Position numbers and translations under genes: made by a program
In this document: piece after piece, positions 1 through 9,359 of the stretch
Numbering within the stretch: position 1 is the stretch's first letter
Layout: the number at the start of each line of letters is the position of its first letter
From: Castellaniella sp036379515
Lineage (GTDB): Bacteria > Pseudomonadota > Gammaproteobacteria > Burkholderiales > Burkholderiaceae_B
NCBI RefSeq assembly: GCF_036379515.1
Contig: NZ_DASVGN010000025.1
Location: forward strand, 1-64,000
Reading direction: 5' to 3'
Length of the DNA stretch: 64,000 nt
The notes under the pieces: generated by a model
Databases searched by the model: none
The model's input: the letters and a program-made list of their open reading frames with translations, nothing else
Told to the model about the DNA's origin: nothing

Positions 1-154
1 TCTCTTATGAGCTGGCACTGGGAAATGGTCGGCGCGAGGAACCATCATCGGCCTGCACGTGACGCCAGAGCGTGGCCCGCTGCTCCAAGTGTGGTCCGCG
101 GTTCGAATACACGATCGCGATTCCGCCGAGTGGCTCGGTGGTCGCGAGGTTTCT
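1..154. other. no supported gene
   Basis: This is the stretch downstream of the topB stop codon, up to the window edge. Short open frames exist on both strands but none has a recognisable family motif, a ribosome binding site or an intact end. It could hold the end of a gene that starts outside the window. I assign nothing here. Confidence 0.4.
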
Positions 155-2824
155 TCAGAACGCGGCGCCGTCGTCTGGGGTAGGTGCCACCTTCTTTGCG
201 GTGGCCTTTTTGCTGGCGGGTTTCCGGGCGGCGGGCTTTGCAGCTGCTTTGGTTGCACCTGCTTTGGCAGAGGTGGCTTTGGTCTTGGTTGCTGTGGCCT
301 TTGTCGTGGCTTTTTCGGTGACTGGCGCTTTTGCAGCCTTGGTTGTTTTGCTGGCCTTGGCATCGCCCGCCTTGGGGGCGCGGGCTTCGAATTCGAAGCC
401 GATCTTGCCGTCTTTCTGGCGCACCAGGTAGGCCTTGAACTTGCGGTTGGTGCGGCTCGAGACGAAGCCCTGGAAGAGGTCGGTCTTGCCGGTTTCGAGC
501 AGCTTTCTCATCTGCTCCGTGGGGATTTCTTGCTGCAGGATGACCTTGCCGCTGCGGAAGGTGCAGGATTTGTTCGGTCCTACCGAGTGTTCGCAGATGT
601 AGTTCATGCCATGTTCGAACACGCGTCCCTGGCACTTGGGACAGGCGCCCAGCGGCGTCTGGCCGGTGAAATCCACGGCCTCGGCATCTTCGTCATCTTT
701 CTGGCCGAAATCGAATTCCAGCTTGAATTCGTCGGTGATGCGCAGCAGCGCCGCAAACGGACGACCCATTTTGCTGATGAAGCCCGTGAGCGGGCCCAGT
801 TGCCGGTTCTGCAGCAGTTCTTCGACCTCGGACACCTCGAAGGTGCGGCCGCCCGGGTGCTTGCCGATAGAGAAATCACAGCTTGTGCACGCGTAGCGTC
901 GGTAGTTTTCTTTGACTACCGCGCCGCATTTGGGGCAAGGCGTCTTGAGCGTAGCGTAATCGCCGGGAACCGTGTCACGCTCGTATTCTTTGGCGCGCTT
1001 GACGATGACTTGCGTCATCTGCGCGATTTCGCGCATGAAGGAGTCGCGGTCCAGCTTGCGCTGTTCGATGAGCTTGAGTTGGTGCTCCCATTCGCCCGTG
1101 AGTTCGGGCGAGGTGAGCTCGTTTACGCCCAGCCCCGAGAGCAGCGTCATGAGCTGGCGCGCCTTGGCGCTGGGGATGAGGTCGCGCCCTTCGCGGCGCA
1201 GATAGGTTTCGTTGATGAGGCCTTCGATGATGGCGGCGCGCGTGGCTGGCGTGCCCAGGCCCCGCTCGGACATGGCCTCGCGCAGGGCTTCGTCGTCGAC
1301 CAGCTTGCCGGCGCCTTCCATGGCCGAGAGCAGCGTGGCTTCGTTGTAGCGGGCGGGCGGTTTGGTGGCCAGGGCCCGGGCTTCGATGTCTTCGGTGCGG
1401 ACGCGCTCGCCGTCGGCCACGGCCACCAGGTTGTCGTCCTGACCCTGGGCTTCGCGCCCGTAGATGGCGAGCCACCCCGGGTTCACCAGCACCTTGCCCT
1501 CGGTCTTGAACACATGCCCCGACACCTGGGTGATCCGGGTGGTGACGCGAAATTCTGCCGCCGGGAAGAATACGGCCAGGAAACGGCGGGCGACCAGCTC
1601 GTACACCTTGAATTCGGCTTCGCTGAGTTCGCGAGGAATCTGCAGCGTGGGGATGAGCGCAAAGTGGTCCGAGATCTTGCTGTCGTCGAAAATGCGGCGG
1701 TTGGGCTTGACCCAGTCCTGTTCCACCACCTGTGCCGCAAAGGGCTGCACGGTACGGGCAGCGCCTTCGCTGTGCGCCAGCACCTTCATGGTGTCGCGCA
1801 CGGTGTTGACGTAGTCTTGTGGCAAGTGCCGCGAATCGGTACGAGGGTAGGTGAGCGCTTTGTGGCGTTCGTACAAGGTCTGCGCGATGGACAGCGTGGT
1901 CTTGGCCGAAAACCCGAAACGCGAGTTGGCTTCGCGCTGCAAGGTCGTCAGGTCGAACAGCGCAGGTGAAACCTGCGTGCTGGGCCTGGATTCTTCGGTG
2001 ACCGTGCCCGCCTGGTTGCGGCAGGCCGCCACCACGCTTTGGGCGGCGGATTCGGACCACAGACGCGAGTCGCGTGAATCGGGGTCCTGGTCGTCTTTCT
2101 TGAATTTGGGGTCGAACCAGCGGCCTTCGTACAAGCCGGCGGCCGCGACGAAGGTGGCGTGGACTTCCCAGTAATCGCGTGATACGAAAGCGCGGATGCG
2201 GTCTTCGCGCTCTGTGACGATGGCCAGGGTGGGCGTTTGCACGCGGCCCACGGGAGTCTTGAAGAAGCCGCCGTCCTTGCTGTTGAAGGCCGTCATGGCC
2301 CGGGTGCCGTTGATGCCCACCAGCCAGTCGGCCTCGGCGCGCGAACGCGCGGCCGCTTCGAGTGGTTTCATGGTGGTGTCATCGCGCAGGTTGGCGAAGG
2401 CATCGCGAATGGCCGCCTGCGTCATCGAACGCAGCCACAGGCGTTGGATGGGTTTTTTGATGCCCGCATACTGGATGATGTAGCGGAAGATGAGCTCGCC
2501 CTCGCGGCCCGCGTCGCAGGCATTGATGACGGCGCCCACGTCCTTGCGCTTGAGCAGCTTGGTGAGCATCTTCAGGCGCTCGCCCGAGCGCTTGTCGGTG
2601 GGGCCAAGTTCAAATTTGGGCGGGATGACCGGCAGCTGTGCAAAGCTCCATTTGCCGCGCACGGGGTCGTTGGGCGCCACGAGGCTGAGCAGGTGTCCTA
2701 CGCTGGAGGACAGTACGTACTGCTCGCTTTCGAAGTAGTCGCCTTCGCGGGTGAAGCCCCCCAGAGCGCGGGAGATGTCCTGCGCTACAGAAGGTTTTTC
2801 GGCAATGATGAGCGTTTTGGTCAT
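155..2824 (-). CDS. topB: DNA topoisomerase III (type IA)
   Basis: Type IA topoisomerase, 889 aa, which cuts and passes single DNA strands through a tyrosine-DNA intermediate to decatenate and relax DNA. The N-terminal TOPRIM domain shows IIAEKPSVAQ (about residue 6) and the acidic DAGREGE motif (about 104-110). The active-site tyrosine is Y326 in LTYPRTDSRH. The C-terminal half carries two cysteine clusters of zinc-ribbon type (CPKCGAVV...ACTSC and CPKCQGRV...C). The last ~70 residues are a Lys/Ala/Thr-rich low-complexity tail, common in beta-proteobacterial homologues and probably DNA-binding. The start is the ATG at 2824, in the canonical MTKTLIIAEKPS context. It is longer than E. coli TopB (about 650 aa) because of the zinc fingers and tail. 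gluQ and smg lie upstream on the same strand. Confidence 0.95.
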   Translation of the reverse strand: MTKTLIIAEKPSVAQDISRALGGFTREGDYFESEQYVLSSSVGHLLSLVAPNDPVRGKWSFAQLPVIPPKFELGPTDKRSGERLKMLTKLLKRKDVGAVINACDAGREGELIFRYIIQYAGIKKPIQRLWLRSMTQAAIRDAFANLRDDTTMKPLEAAARSRAEADWLVGINGTRAMTAFNSKDGGFFKTPVGRVQTPTLAIVTEREDRIRAFVSRDYWEVHATFVAAAGLYEGRWFDPKFKKDDQDPDSRDSRLWSESAAQSVVAACRNQAGTVTEESRPSTQVSPALFDLTTLQREANSRFGFSAKTTLSIAQTLYERHKALTYPRTDSRHLPQDYVNTVRDTMKVLAHSEGAARTVQPFAAQVVEQDWVKPNRRIFDDSKISDHFALIPTLQIPRELSEAEFKVYELVARRFLAVFFPAAEFRVTTRITQVSGHVFKTEGKVLVNPGWLAIYGREAQGQDDNLVAVADGERVRTEDIEARALATKPPARYNEATLLSAMEGAGKLVDDEALREAMSERGLGTPATRAAIIEGLINETYLRREGRDLIPSAKARQLMTLLSGLGVNELTSPELTGEWEHQLKLIEQRKLDRDSFMREIAQMTQVIVKRAKEYERDTVPGDYATLKTPCPKCGAVVKENYRRYACTSCDFSIGKHPGGRTFEVSEVEELLQNRQLGPLTGFISKMGRPFAALLRITDEFKLEFDFGQKDDEDAEAVDFTGQTPLGACPKCQGRVFEHGMNYICEHSVGPNKSCTFRSGKVILQQEIPTEQMRKLLETGKTDLFQGFVSSRTNRKFKAYLVRQKDGKIGFEFEARAPKAGDAKASKTTKAAKAPVTEKATTKATATKTKATSAKAGATKAAAKPAARKPASKKATAKKVAPTPDDGAAF

Positions 2825-2946
2825 GAGGTTCCATTGGCGGCCGCTTGAACGACCGTATTAGCGCGGATGATACGAGGCGGGCCCTTGCGTCGCAAGTGTG
2901 CCGGCGTGGGGAATGTGTATGAATTGTCCCCTGGAGTCACTGCCCG

Positions 2947-3846
2947 TTATCCGTCTTTGGGTCTCAATATAGCAAACCGGTCTGCCCAGCGATGCGTGGC
3001 CTGCGGCCAGAAGTCCTCTGGGGTGCGTGCCGGGAAGGCCTCGAAGCCCAGTGCCTGCCATGCTTGCATCAGCGCCTTCAGGGGGCTTCCCAAGTCCAGT
3101 GCAGGCGCGTGGTTCTGCTTCGAGAGCTTGTATCCGTGGGTGTCCATGACCAGCGGAACGTGCAAGGTGCACGGCAGGGGCAACCCCAGAGCCCGCGCCA
3201 GCTGTCGCTGCCGGGCCGTGGAATCCAGCAGGTCGGCCCCCCGCACGATGTCCGTAACCCCCTGGGCTGCATCGTCCACCACCACGGCCAGCTGGTAGGC
3301 CCAGAGGCCGTCCGTGCGCTTGAGGATGAAGTCGCCGACTTCGTGTGCGACATCTTGCGATTGCGGCCCCAGCCAACGGTCCGTGAAAAATTCGATGCCG
3401 GCAGGGACGAGAAACCGCCAGGCGCGCCGCTTGGCTGCCGTAGGTGAGGGGGCCGGCGGTGGAGCCTGGAGGAGTGACGAGGGCTGCTGTTGCGACTTGG
3501 GGCGGCACGTGCCGGGGTAGGGGCCAGGGGGCAGATCGCGACGATGGCAGGTGCAGGGATAGACCTGCGCCTGGGCCCGGAGTTGAGCCAGCGCCTGGGT
3601 GTAAAGGCTTAGGCGCTGTGTCTGCCAGACCACGGGGGCGTCCACGTGCAGGCCCAGCGTGTGCAGCTGCTGCAGAATGATCTGGTCGGCCCCCGCCACG
3701 GTACGAGGGATGTCGATGTCTTCGATGCGCACCAGCCACTGGCCGTGGTGTGCCCGAGCATCCAGGTAGCTCGCAAGCGCGGCCGCCAGCGAGCCCGCAT
3801 GCAGGGGGCCGCTGGGGCTGGGGGCGAAACGCCCGATGTATGGCAT
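2947..3846 (-). CDS. gluQ: glutamyl-Q tRNA(Asp) synthetase
   Basis: Truncated GluRS paralogue, 299 aa, that attaches glutamate to the queuosine base at the wobble position of tRNA(Asp). It has the Rossmann-fold catalytic domain only and no anticodon-binding domain, as expected of the family. The N-terminus GRFAPSPSGPLHAGSL contains the HIGH-like signature. A zinc-site pattern CTCHRRD...YPGTCR follows near residues 100-120, and KLSKQNHA near residue 235 is the KMSKS-like loop. The open frame continues upstream across smg, but homology begins at the ATG at 3846 (MPYIGRFAPSPSG), which I take as the start. It ends 122 bp before topB and begins 8 bp after the smg stop, so smg-gluQ-topB probably form one transcript. 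Confidence 0.93.
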   Translation of the reverse strand: MPYIGRFAPSPSGPLHAGSLAAALASYLDARAHHGQWLVRIEDIDIPRTVAGADQIILQQLHTLGLHVDAPVVWQTQRLSLYTQALAQLRAQAQVYPCTCHRRDLPPGPYPGTCRPKSQQQPSSLLQAPPPAPSPTAAKRRAWRFLVPAGIEFFTDRWLGPQSQDVAHEVGDFILKRTDGLWAYQLAVVVDDAAQGVTDIVRGADLLDSTARQRQLARALGLPLPCTLHVPLVMDTHGYKLSKQNHAPALDLGSPLKALMQAWQALGFEAFPARTPEDFWPQATHRWADRFAILRPKDG

Positions 3847-3854
3847 GGAGACGG

Positions 3855-4319
3855 TCAGTGCGGGCTGCGCTGGCTGTCGTCGGCGAGCAACTCTTCGAAG
3901 ATGAGGTGATCGACTTCGGCCTCCTGGCTCCAGAGCACCATGAGGGCCAGCACCTTGATTTCGGCCAGCGACAGCGGGCCTTCGTTGGTGGCCTGGGCGC
4001 AGCCGATGAGGATTTCGCGCATGGGAGGCGGCAGTGCGCCCGAGTTTTCCAGGAACACGATGAAGCCTATGGCCTCGGTGCCCAGGGTGCGGTATTCCTC
4101 GTCGGTGTAGATGCGCGGCGCGCTGGAGGTTTGCGGCTTGAGCGCAAGGTCCAGGTATTGCTCTGTGGTTTGCGCGAGCTCGCGCAGCCACGTGAGCGCG
4201 TCGTCGATGTCGTCGTGCTCGAAGCCAGCTGCTGCCAGCTTGCTGGCAAGGATTTCCGCGCGCGGGCAGGCCTGCGGCGTGTAGTAGTTTTCGAAGAGGT
4301 AGACCAGGATATCGTACAT
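3855..4319 (-). CDS. smg: Smg family protein (DUF494)
   Basis: Small all-helical protein of the Smg/DUF494 family, 154 aa, of no firmly established function. In many proteobacteria smg sits between dprA and a topoisomerase gene, as it nearly does here. The start at 4319 gives the typical N-terminus MYDILVYLFENYY; the frame stays open upstream to 4406, but that part has no family similarity. The sequence is acidic (DDIDDAL, EEYRTLGTEA), also typical. The short spacing to gluQ suggests co-transcription. Confidence 0.9.
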   Translation of the reverse strand: MYDILVYLFENYYTPQACPRAEILASKLAAAGFEHDDIDDALTWLRELAQTTEQYLDLALKPQTSSAPRIYTDEEYRTLGTEAIGFIVFLENSGALPPPMREILIGCAQATNEGPLSLAEIKVLALMVLWSQEAEVDHLIFEELLADDSQRSPH

Positions 4320-4473
4320 GGTGGCCGGGTGAAGCGATGTGCCCCCATAGTGTACTTGCTTGGGGCATCGCGCTGTGTGCGATGCGGAGCGTGTGATGGA
4401 TCCCACCAGAAATCCGTTCTCGACGGGTGCGGGTACGCAGCCTCCCGAACTGGCTTGTCTTGCAGCGGCACCA

Positions 4474-6495
4474 TCAGCGTGCCTTCTGCTCTGCAGGCGC
4501 CGCCTCCAGCGCGATCAGCGTCACTCCCTCGGTGACCTGGTCGCCGACGGCGTAGAAGATTTCCTGAACCGTGCCGTCGTGGGGGGCCTCGATGGAGTGT
4601 TCCATTTTCATTGCTTCCATGACGACGAGGGGGGTGCCTTTCTTCACGGCATCGCCTACCGCGACAGCGACGGACAGGATCTTGCCGGGCATGGGGGCCG
4701 TCAGCCCCCCTGTCGTGTCGTCTTCCTGGGTAGAGGCCAGGGCGATCGGGTCTTGCCATTGCAGGGTCGTGCGCTCGCCGTCGCTGAAGACGTCCAGGTG
4801 CAGGTCGTGGCGGAAAACGCGGCCTTGGGCCTCGGTATCCCCCAACTGGATGCGGATGCCGTCGGTGCTGCGCTGCCACTGGAAGGGCTGGGGCTTGCCG
4901 GTATCGACGGCCAATGTCCAGACGCCCGTGTCGCGGCACAACTGCAGGCTGCGCTCGCCGGTGGTGTCTTGCAAGGTCAGGGTGCGGGCATAGTGCCCGC
5001 CGACGCGCCAGCCGTCGGCCAGTTGCCATGGAGGCAGGGTACCGGGGGCGCCTGTCGCGTGGGTCCCGGCATCAGGGAGCAGCGTGGCGGCCGTCAGACC
5101 CAGCACCGTGTCGGCTGCGGGTTGAGGCGTGGGAAACAGGTGTGCGCGCTCACGTTCGATGAGATCGGTGTCGAGCTCGGGGGCTGCAAATGAGTGTGAA
5201 CTCATGAGCCGGCCCAGGAACGCGATGTTGGTGTGCAGCCCGGTGCAGCAGATGGCGCCCAGGGCGCGCTGCATGCGCTGGCGCGCCTGTTCGCGGTCAT
5301 CGGCGTAGACGATGAGCTTCGCGATCATGGGGTCGTAATAGGGGCTGATGGTGTCGCCCTGACGCACGCCGCCGTCTACCCGCAGCGGCCCCACCTTGAA
5401 GTTCACGTGGTCGGGCCAGGTGAGCACGTCCAGGTGCCCAATGCTGGGCAGGAAGTCGTTGGCCGGGTTTTCGGCGTAAATGCGGGTTTCGATGGCGTGG
5501 CCGTGAATCTGCAGGTCGCTTTGCTGCAGCGGCAGGGGTTCACCCGCAGCGACTCGCAGCTGCCATTCGACCAGATCCTGGCCTGTGATGGCTTCGGTGA
5601 TGGGGTGTTCAACCTGCAGGCGGGTGTTCATTTCCATGAAATAGAAACGGCCGTCCGGTTCGACGATGAATTCGACCGTGCCGGCGCCTACGTAGCCCAC
5701 GGCCTGCGCCGCCGCGACTGCTGCCTCACCCATCGCCTTGCGGCGTTCGGGGGTCATGCCAGGGGCGGGCGCCTCTTCGATCACCTTTTGGTGGCGCCGC
5801 TGCGTGGAGCAATCGCGCTCGAACAGGTAGACGCACTGGCCGTGCGTGTCGCCGAAGATCTGGAATTCGATGTGGCGCGGCTTTTGCAGGTAGCGCTCGA
5901 TGAGCACTTGCGAGTTGCCAAAGCTGGCCGCCGATTCACGTTGGCAGGATGCCAGCGCCGCCTTGAAGTCTTCATCACGCTCGACGGTGCGCATGCCTTT
6001 GCCACCACCTCCGGCACTGGCCTTGATGAGTACGGGATAACCGATGGCGCGGGCCTGCTCCTGCAGGAAATCGGGTTCCTGGCGGTCACCGTGGTAACCG
6101 GGTACCAGCGGCACGTTGGCCTTGGCCATCAGCGTCTTGGCGGCCGATTTGCTGCCCATGGCGGCGATGGCATCCGCCGTGGGGCCCACGAAAATCAGCC
6201 CGGCTTCCTGGCAGGCACGCGCGAAGCCGGCGTTCTCAGACAAAAAACCGTAGCCGGGGTGGATGGCCTGGGCGCCGGAGCGCCGGGCGGCGTCGAGGAT
6301 GGCGTCCACGCGCAGATAGCTTTCAGAGGGCTCCGGCCCGCCAATGCGCAGGGCGAGGTCGCAGGCCTGGACGTGGCGTGCCCGGGCGTCGGCGTCGGAA
6401 TAGACGGCGACGGTACGGATGCCCATGCGGCGCGCCGTGGCGGCGACACGGCAGGCGATTTCTCCGCGATTGGCGATCAACAGGGTATCGAACAT
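4474..6495 (-). CDS. liuD: methylcrotonyl-CoA carboxylase, biotin-containing alpha subunit
   Basis: Biotin-dependent carboxylase alpha subunit, 673 aa. It carboxylates its own biotin with bicarbonate and ATP and works with the LiuB carboxyltransferase on 3-methylcrotonyl-CoA in leucine breakdown. Domains in order: biotin carboxylase N-domain (FDTLLIANRGEIACRV, residues 1-110), ATP-grasp with the glycine-rich loop SAGGGGKGMR (about 160-170), biotin carboxylase C-domain (to about 445), a linker/BT region, and a C-terminal biotinyl domain with VMEAMKMEH, biotin lysine about K630. It starts 9 bp after liuB ends, so translation is probably coupled. Acyl-CoA specificity is inferred from its neighbours; propionyl- or geranyl-CoA carboxylase would look similar. 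Confidence 0.92.
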   Translation of the reverse strand: MFDTLLIANRGEIACRVAATARRMGIRTVAVYSDADARARHVQACDLALRIGGPEPSESYLRVDAILDAARRSGAQAIHPGYGFLSENAGFARACQEAGLIFVGPTADAIAAMGSKSAAKTLMAKANVPLVPGYHGDRQEPDFLQEQARAIGYPVLIKASAGGGGKGMRTVERDEDFKAALASCQRESAASFGNSQVLIERYLQKPRHIEFQIFGDTHGQCVYLFERDCSTQRRHQKVIEEAPAPGMTPERRKAMGEAAVAAAQAVGYVGAGTVEFIVEPDGRFYFMEMNTRLQVEHPITEAITGQDLVEWQLRVAAGEPLPLQQSDLQIHGHAIETRIYAENPANDFLPSIGHLDVLTWPDHVNFKVGPLRVDGGVRQGDTISPYYDPMIAKLIVYADDREQARQRMQRALGAICCTGLHTNIAFLGRLMSSHSFAAPELDTDLIERERAHLFPTPQPAADTVLGLTAATLLPDAGTHATGAPGTLPPWQLADGWRVGGHYARTLTLQDTTGERSLQLCRDTGVWTLAVDTGKPQPFQWQRSTDGIRIQLGDTEAQGRVFRHDLHLDVFSDGERTTLQWQDPIALASTQEDDTTGGLTAPMPGKILSVAVAVGDAVKKGTPLVVMEAMKMEHSIEAPHDGTVQEIFYAVGDQVTEGVTLIALEAAPAEQKAR

Positions 6496-6504
6496 GAAGG
6501 TTCC

Positions 6505-8106
6505 TTACATCCGGAATACGCCAAAGCGCGTGTCGTCGGTGGGAGCATGGCGGGCGGCCGCGAGGCCCAGGCCCAGGACGCGGCGGGTGTCAGCCGGTGC
6601 GATGATGCCGTCGTCCCACAGCCGGGCGGTCGAGTAGTAGGCGTGGCCTTCGTGCTCGTATTGCGCGCGAATGGGCGCCTTGAAGGCTTCTTCTTCGTCG
6701 GCCGACCATTGGCCGCCCTTGCGCTCGATACTGTCGCGGCGCACCGTCGCCAGCACGCTGGCCGCCTGTTCGCCGCCCATGACCGAGATCCGGGCGTTGG
6801 GCCACATGAAGAGCAGGCGCGGGCCAAAGGCACGGCCGCACATGCCGTAATTGCCGGCACCGAACGACCCGCCGATGAGCACCGTGAATTTGGGCACGGC
6901 AGCCGTGGACACCGCCGTGACCATCTTGGCACCGTGGCGCGCGATGCCCTCGTTTTCGTATTTGCGGCCCACCATGAAGCCGTTGATATTTTGCAGGAAC
7001 ACCAACGGGATGTTGCGTTGGCAGCAGAGCTCGATGAAGTGGGTGCCTTTTTGTGCCGATTCCGAGAACAGGATGCCGTTGTTGGCGATGATGCCGACGG
7101 GCATGCCGTAGATGCGGGCAAAACCGGTGACCAGCGTGGTGCCGAAACGGGCCTTGAATTCGTCGAATTCAGAGCCGTCGACGATGCGCGCGATGACTTC
7201 ATGCACGTCGTAGGGCTTGCGGGTGTCGGCCGGGATGATGCCCCCCAGCTGCGCCGGATCGTACAAGGGTTCAGCCCAGGGGCCGGCAGGGGGGGGCGCG
7301 GCGATGTTCAGGCGCGCCACCGCGTCGCGCGCCAGGCGCAGCGCGTGGGTGTCGTTTTCGGCCAGGTAGTCGGCTACGCCCGAAAGTCGTGTGTGCACGT
7401 CACCGCCGCCCAGGTCTTCGGCCGAGACTTCTTCGCCCGTGGCCGCCTTTACTAGGGGGGGCCCCCCCAGAAAGATGGTGCCCTGGTTGCGTACGATGAT
7501 GGATTCGTCGCTCATGGCCGGCACGTAGGCGCCACCGGCCGTGCAGGAGCCCATGACCACGGCCAGCTGCGCAATCCCCATCGAGGACATGACCGCCTGG
7601 TTGTAGAAAATGCGCCCGAAGTGGTCGCGATCCGGGAAGACGCTGTCTTGGTTGGGCAGGTTGGCCCCGCCCGAGTCGACCAGATAGATGCAGGGCAGGT
7701 GGTTTTGCTGCGCGATTTCTTGTGCCCGCAGGTGTTTCTTGACGGTGAGCGGGTAGTAAGTGCCGCCTTTGACCGTGGCGTCGTTGCAGACGATGACGCA
7801 TTCGGTGCCGCTGACGCGGCCGATGCCGGTGATGAGGCCCGCCCCCGGGGATGCGTTGTCGTAGACGTCGTGTGCAGCCAGTGGAGAAAGCTCCAGAAAC
7901 GGGGTGCCGGGGTCGAGCAGGCGCTCGACGCGCTCGCGGGGCAGGAGTTTGCCGCGCGCCAGATGCTTGGCGCGGGAAGATTCACTGCCGCCTTGTGCCG
8001 TGTGAGCGACCTGGCTGCGCAGATCGTCGATCTGCGCCTGCATGGCGCGCGCATTGTCCTGAAAGTCTTGTGATCGTGGGTTGATTCTGGATTCAATGAC
8101 CGGCAT
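6505..8106 (-). CDS. liuB: methylcrotonyl-CoA carboxylase, carboxyltransferase beta subunit
   Basis: Carboxyltransferase subunit, 533 aa, that moves CO2 from biotin to 3-methylcrotonyl-CoA. The start at 8106 gives MPVIESRINPRS, the usual MccB N-terminus; the frame is open further upstream into the thiolase gene but without homology. Crotonase-like acyl-CoA and biotin-binding halves are visible (KGGTYYPLTVKKHLRAQEIA and SFGAGNYGMCGRA). The conserved FLGGPPLVKAATGE segment is encoded across a perfect G7C7 tract at 7455-7468, and a G8 run lies at 7289-7296; these are unusual homopolymers for an essential catabolic gene. In most relatives a methylglutaconyl-CoA hydratase gene (liuC) lies between liuB and liuD; here only 9 bp separate them. 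Confidence 0.93.
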   Translation of the reverse strand: MPVIESRINPRSQDFQDNARAMQAQIDDLRSQVAHTAQGGSESSRAKHLARGKLLPRERVERLLDPGTPFLELSPLAAHDVYDNASPGAGLITGIGRVSGTECVIVCNDATVKGGTYYPLTVKKHLRAQEIAQQNHLPCIYLVDSGGANLPNQDSVFPDRDHFGRIFYNQAVMSSMGIAQLAVVMGSCTAGGAYVPAMSDESIIVRNQGTIFLGGPPLVKAATGEEVSAEDLGGGDVHTRLSGVADYLAENDTHALRLARDAVARLNIAAPPPAGPWAEPLYDPAQLGGIIPADTRKPYDVHEVIARIVDGSEFDEFKARFGTTLVTGFARIYGMPVGIIANNGILFSESAQKGTHFIELCCQRNIPLVFLQNINGFMVGRKYENEGIARHGAKMVTAVSTAAVPKFTVLIGGSFGAGNYGMCGRAFGPRLLFMWPNARISVMGGEQAASVLATVRRDSIERKGGQWSADEEEAFKAPIRAQYEHEGHAYYSTARLWDDGIIAPADTRRVLGLGLAAARHAPTDDTRFGVFRM

Positions 8107-8164
8107 GGCGAGTCCCGAAGGCCGGGGGCGGGCGCGAGCCCACGCCCCGGCGTGTTGCGGAGGA

Positions 8165-9346
<1,182 letters not shown>

Positions 9347-9359
9347 GATGTCTCCTGTT

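Noticed and set aside
98..112. GGTTCGAATAC, similar to a tRNA T-loop
   Set aside because: No acceptor stem, D-arm or anticodon arm can be folded around it on either strand.
59..1969. 636-codon open frame on the plus strand opposite topB
   Set aside because: Antisense shadow of a GC-rich gene; no family motif, and topB on the other strand is fully conserved.
5233..7455. 740-codon open frame opposite liuD and liuB
   Set aside because: Covers two well-supported genes in antisense and shows only codon-bias composition.
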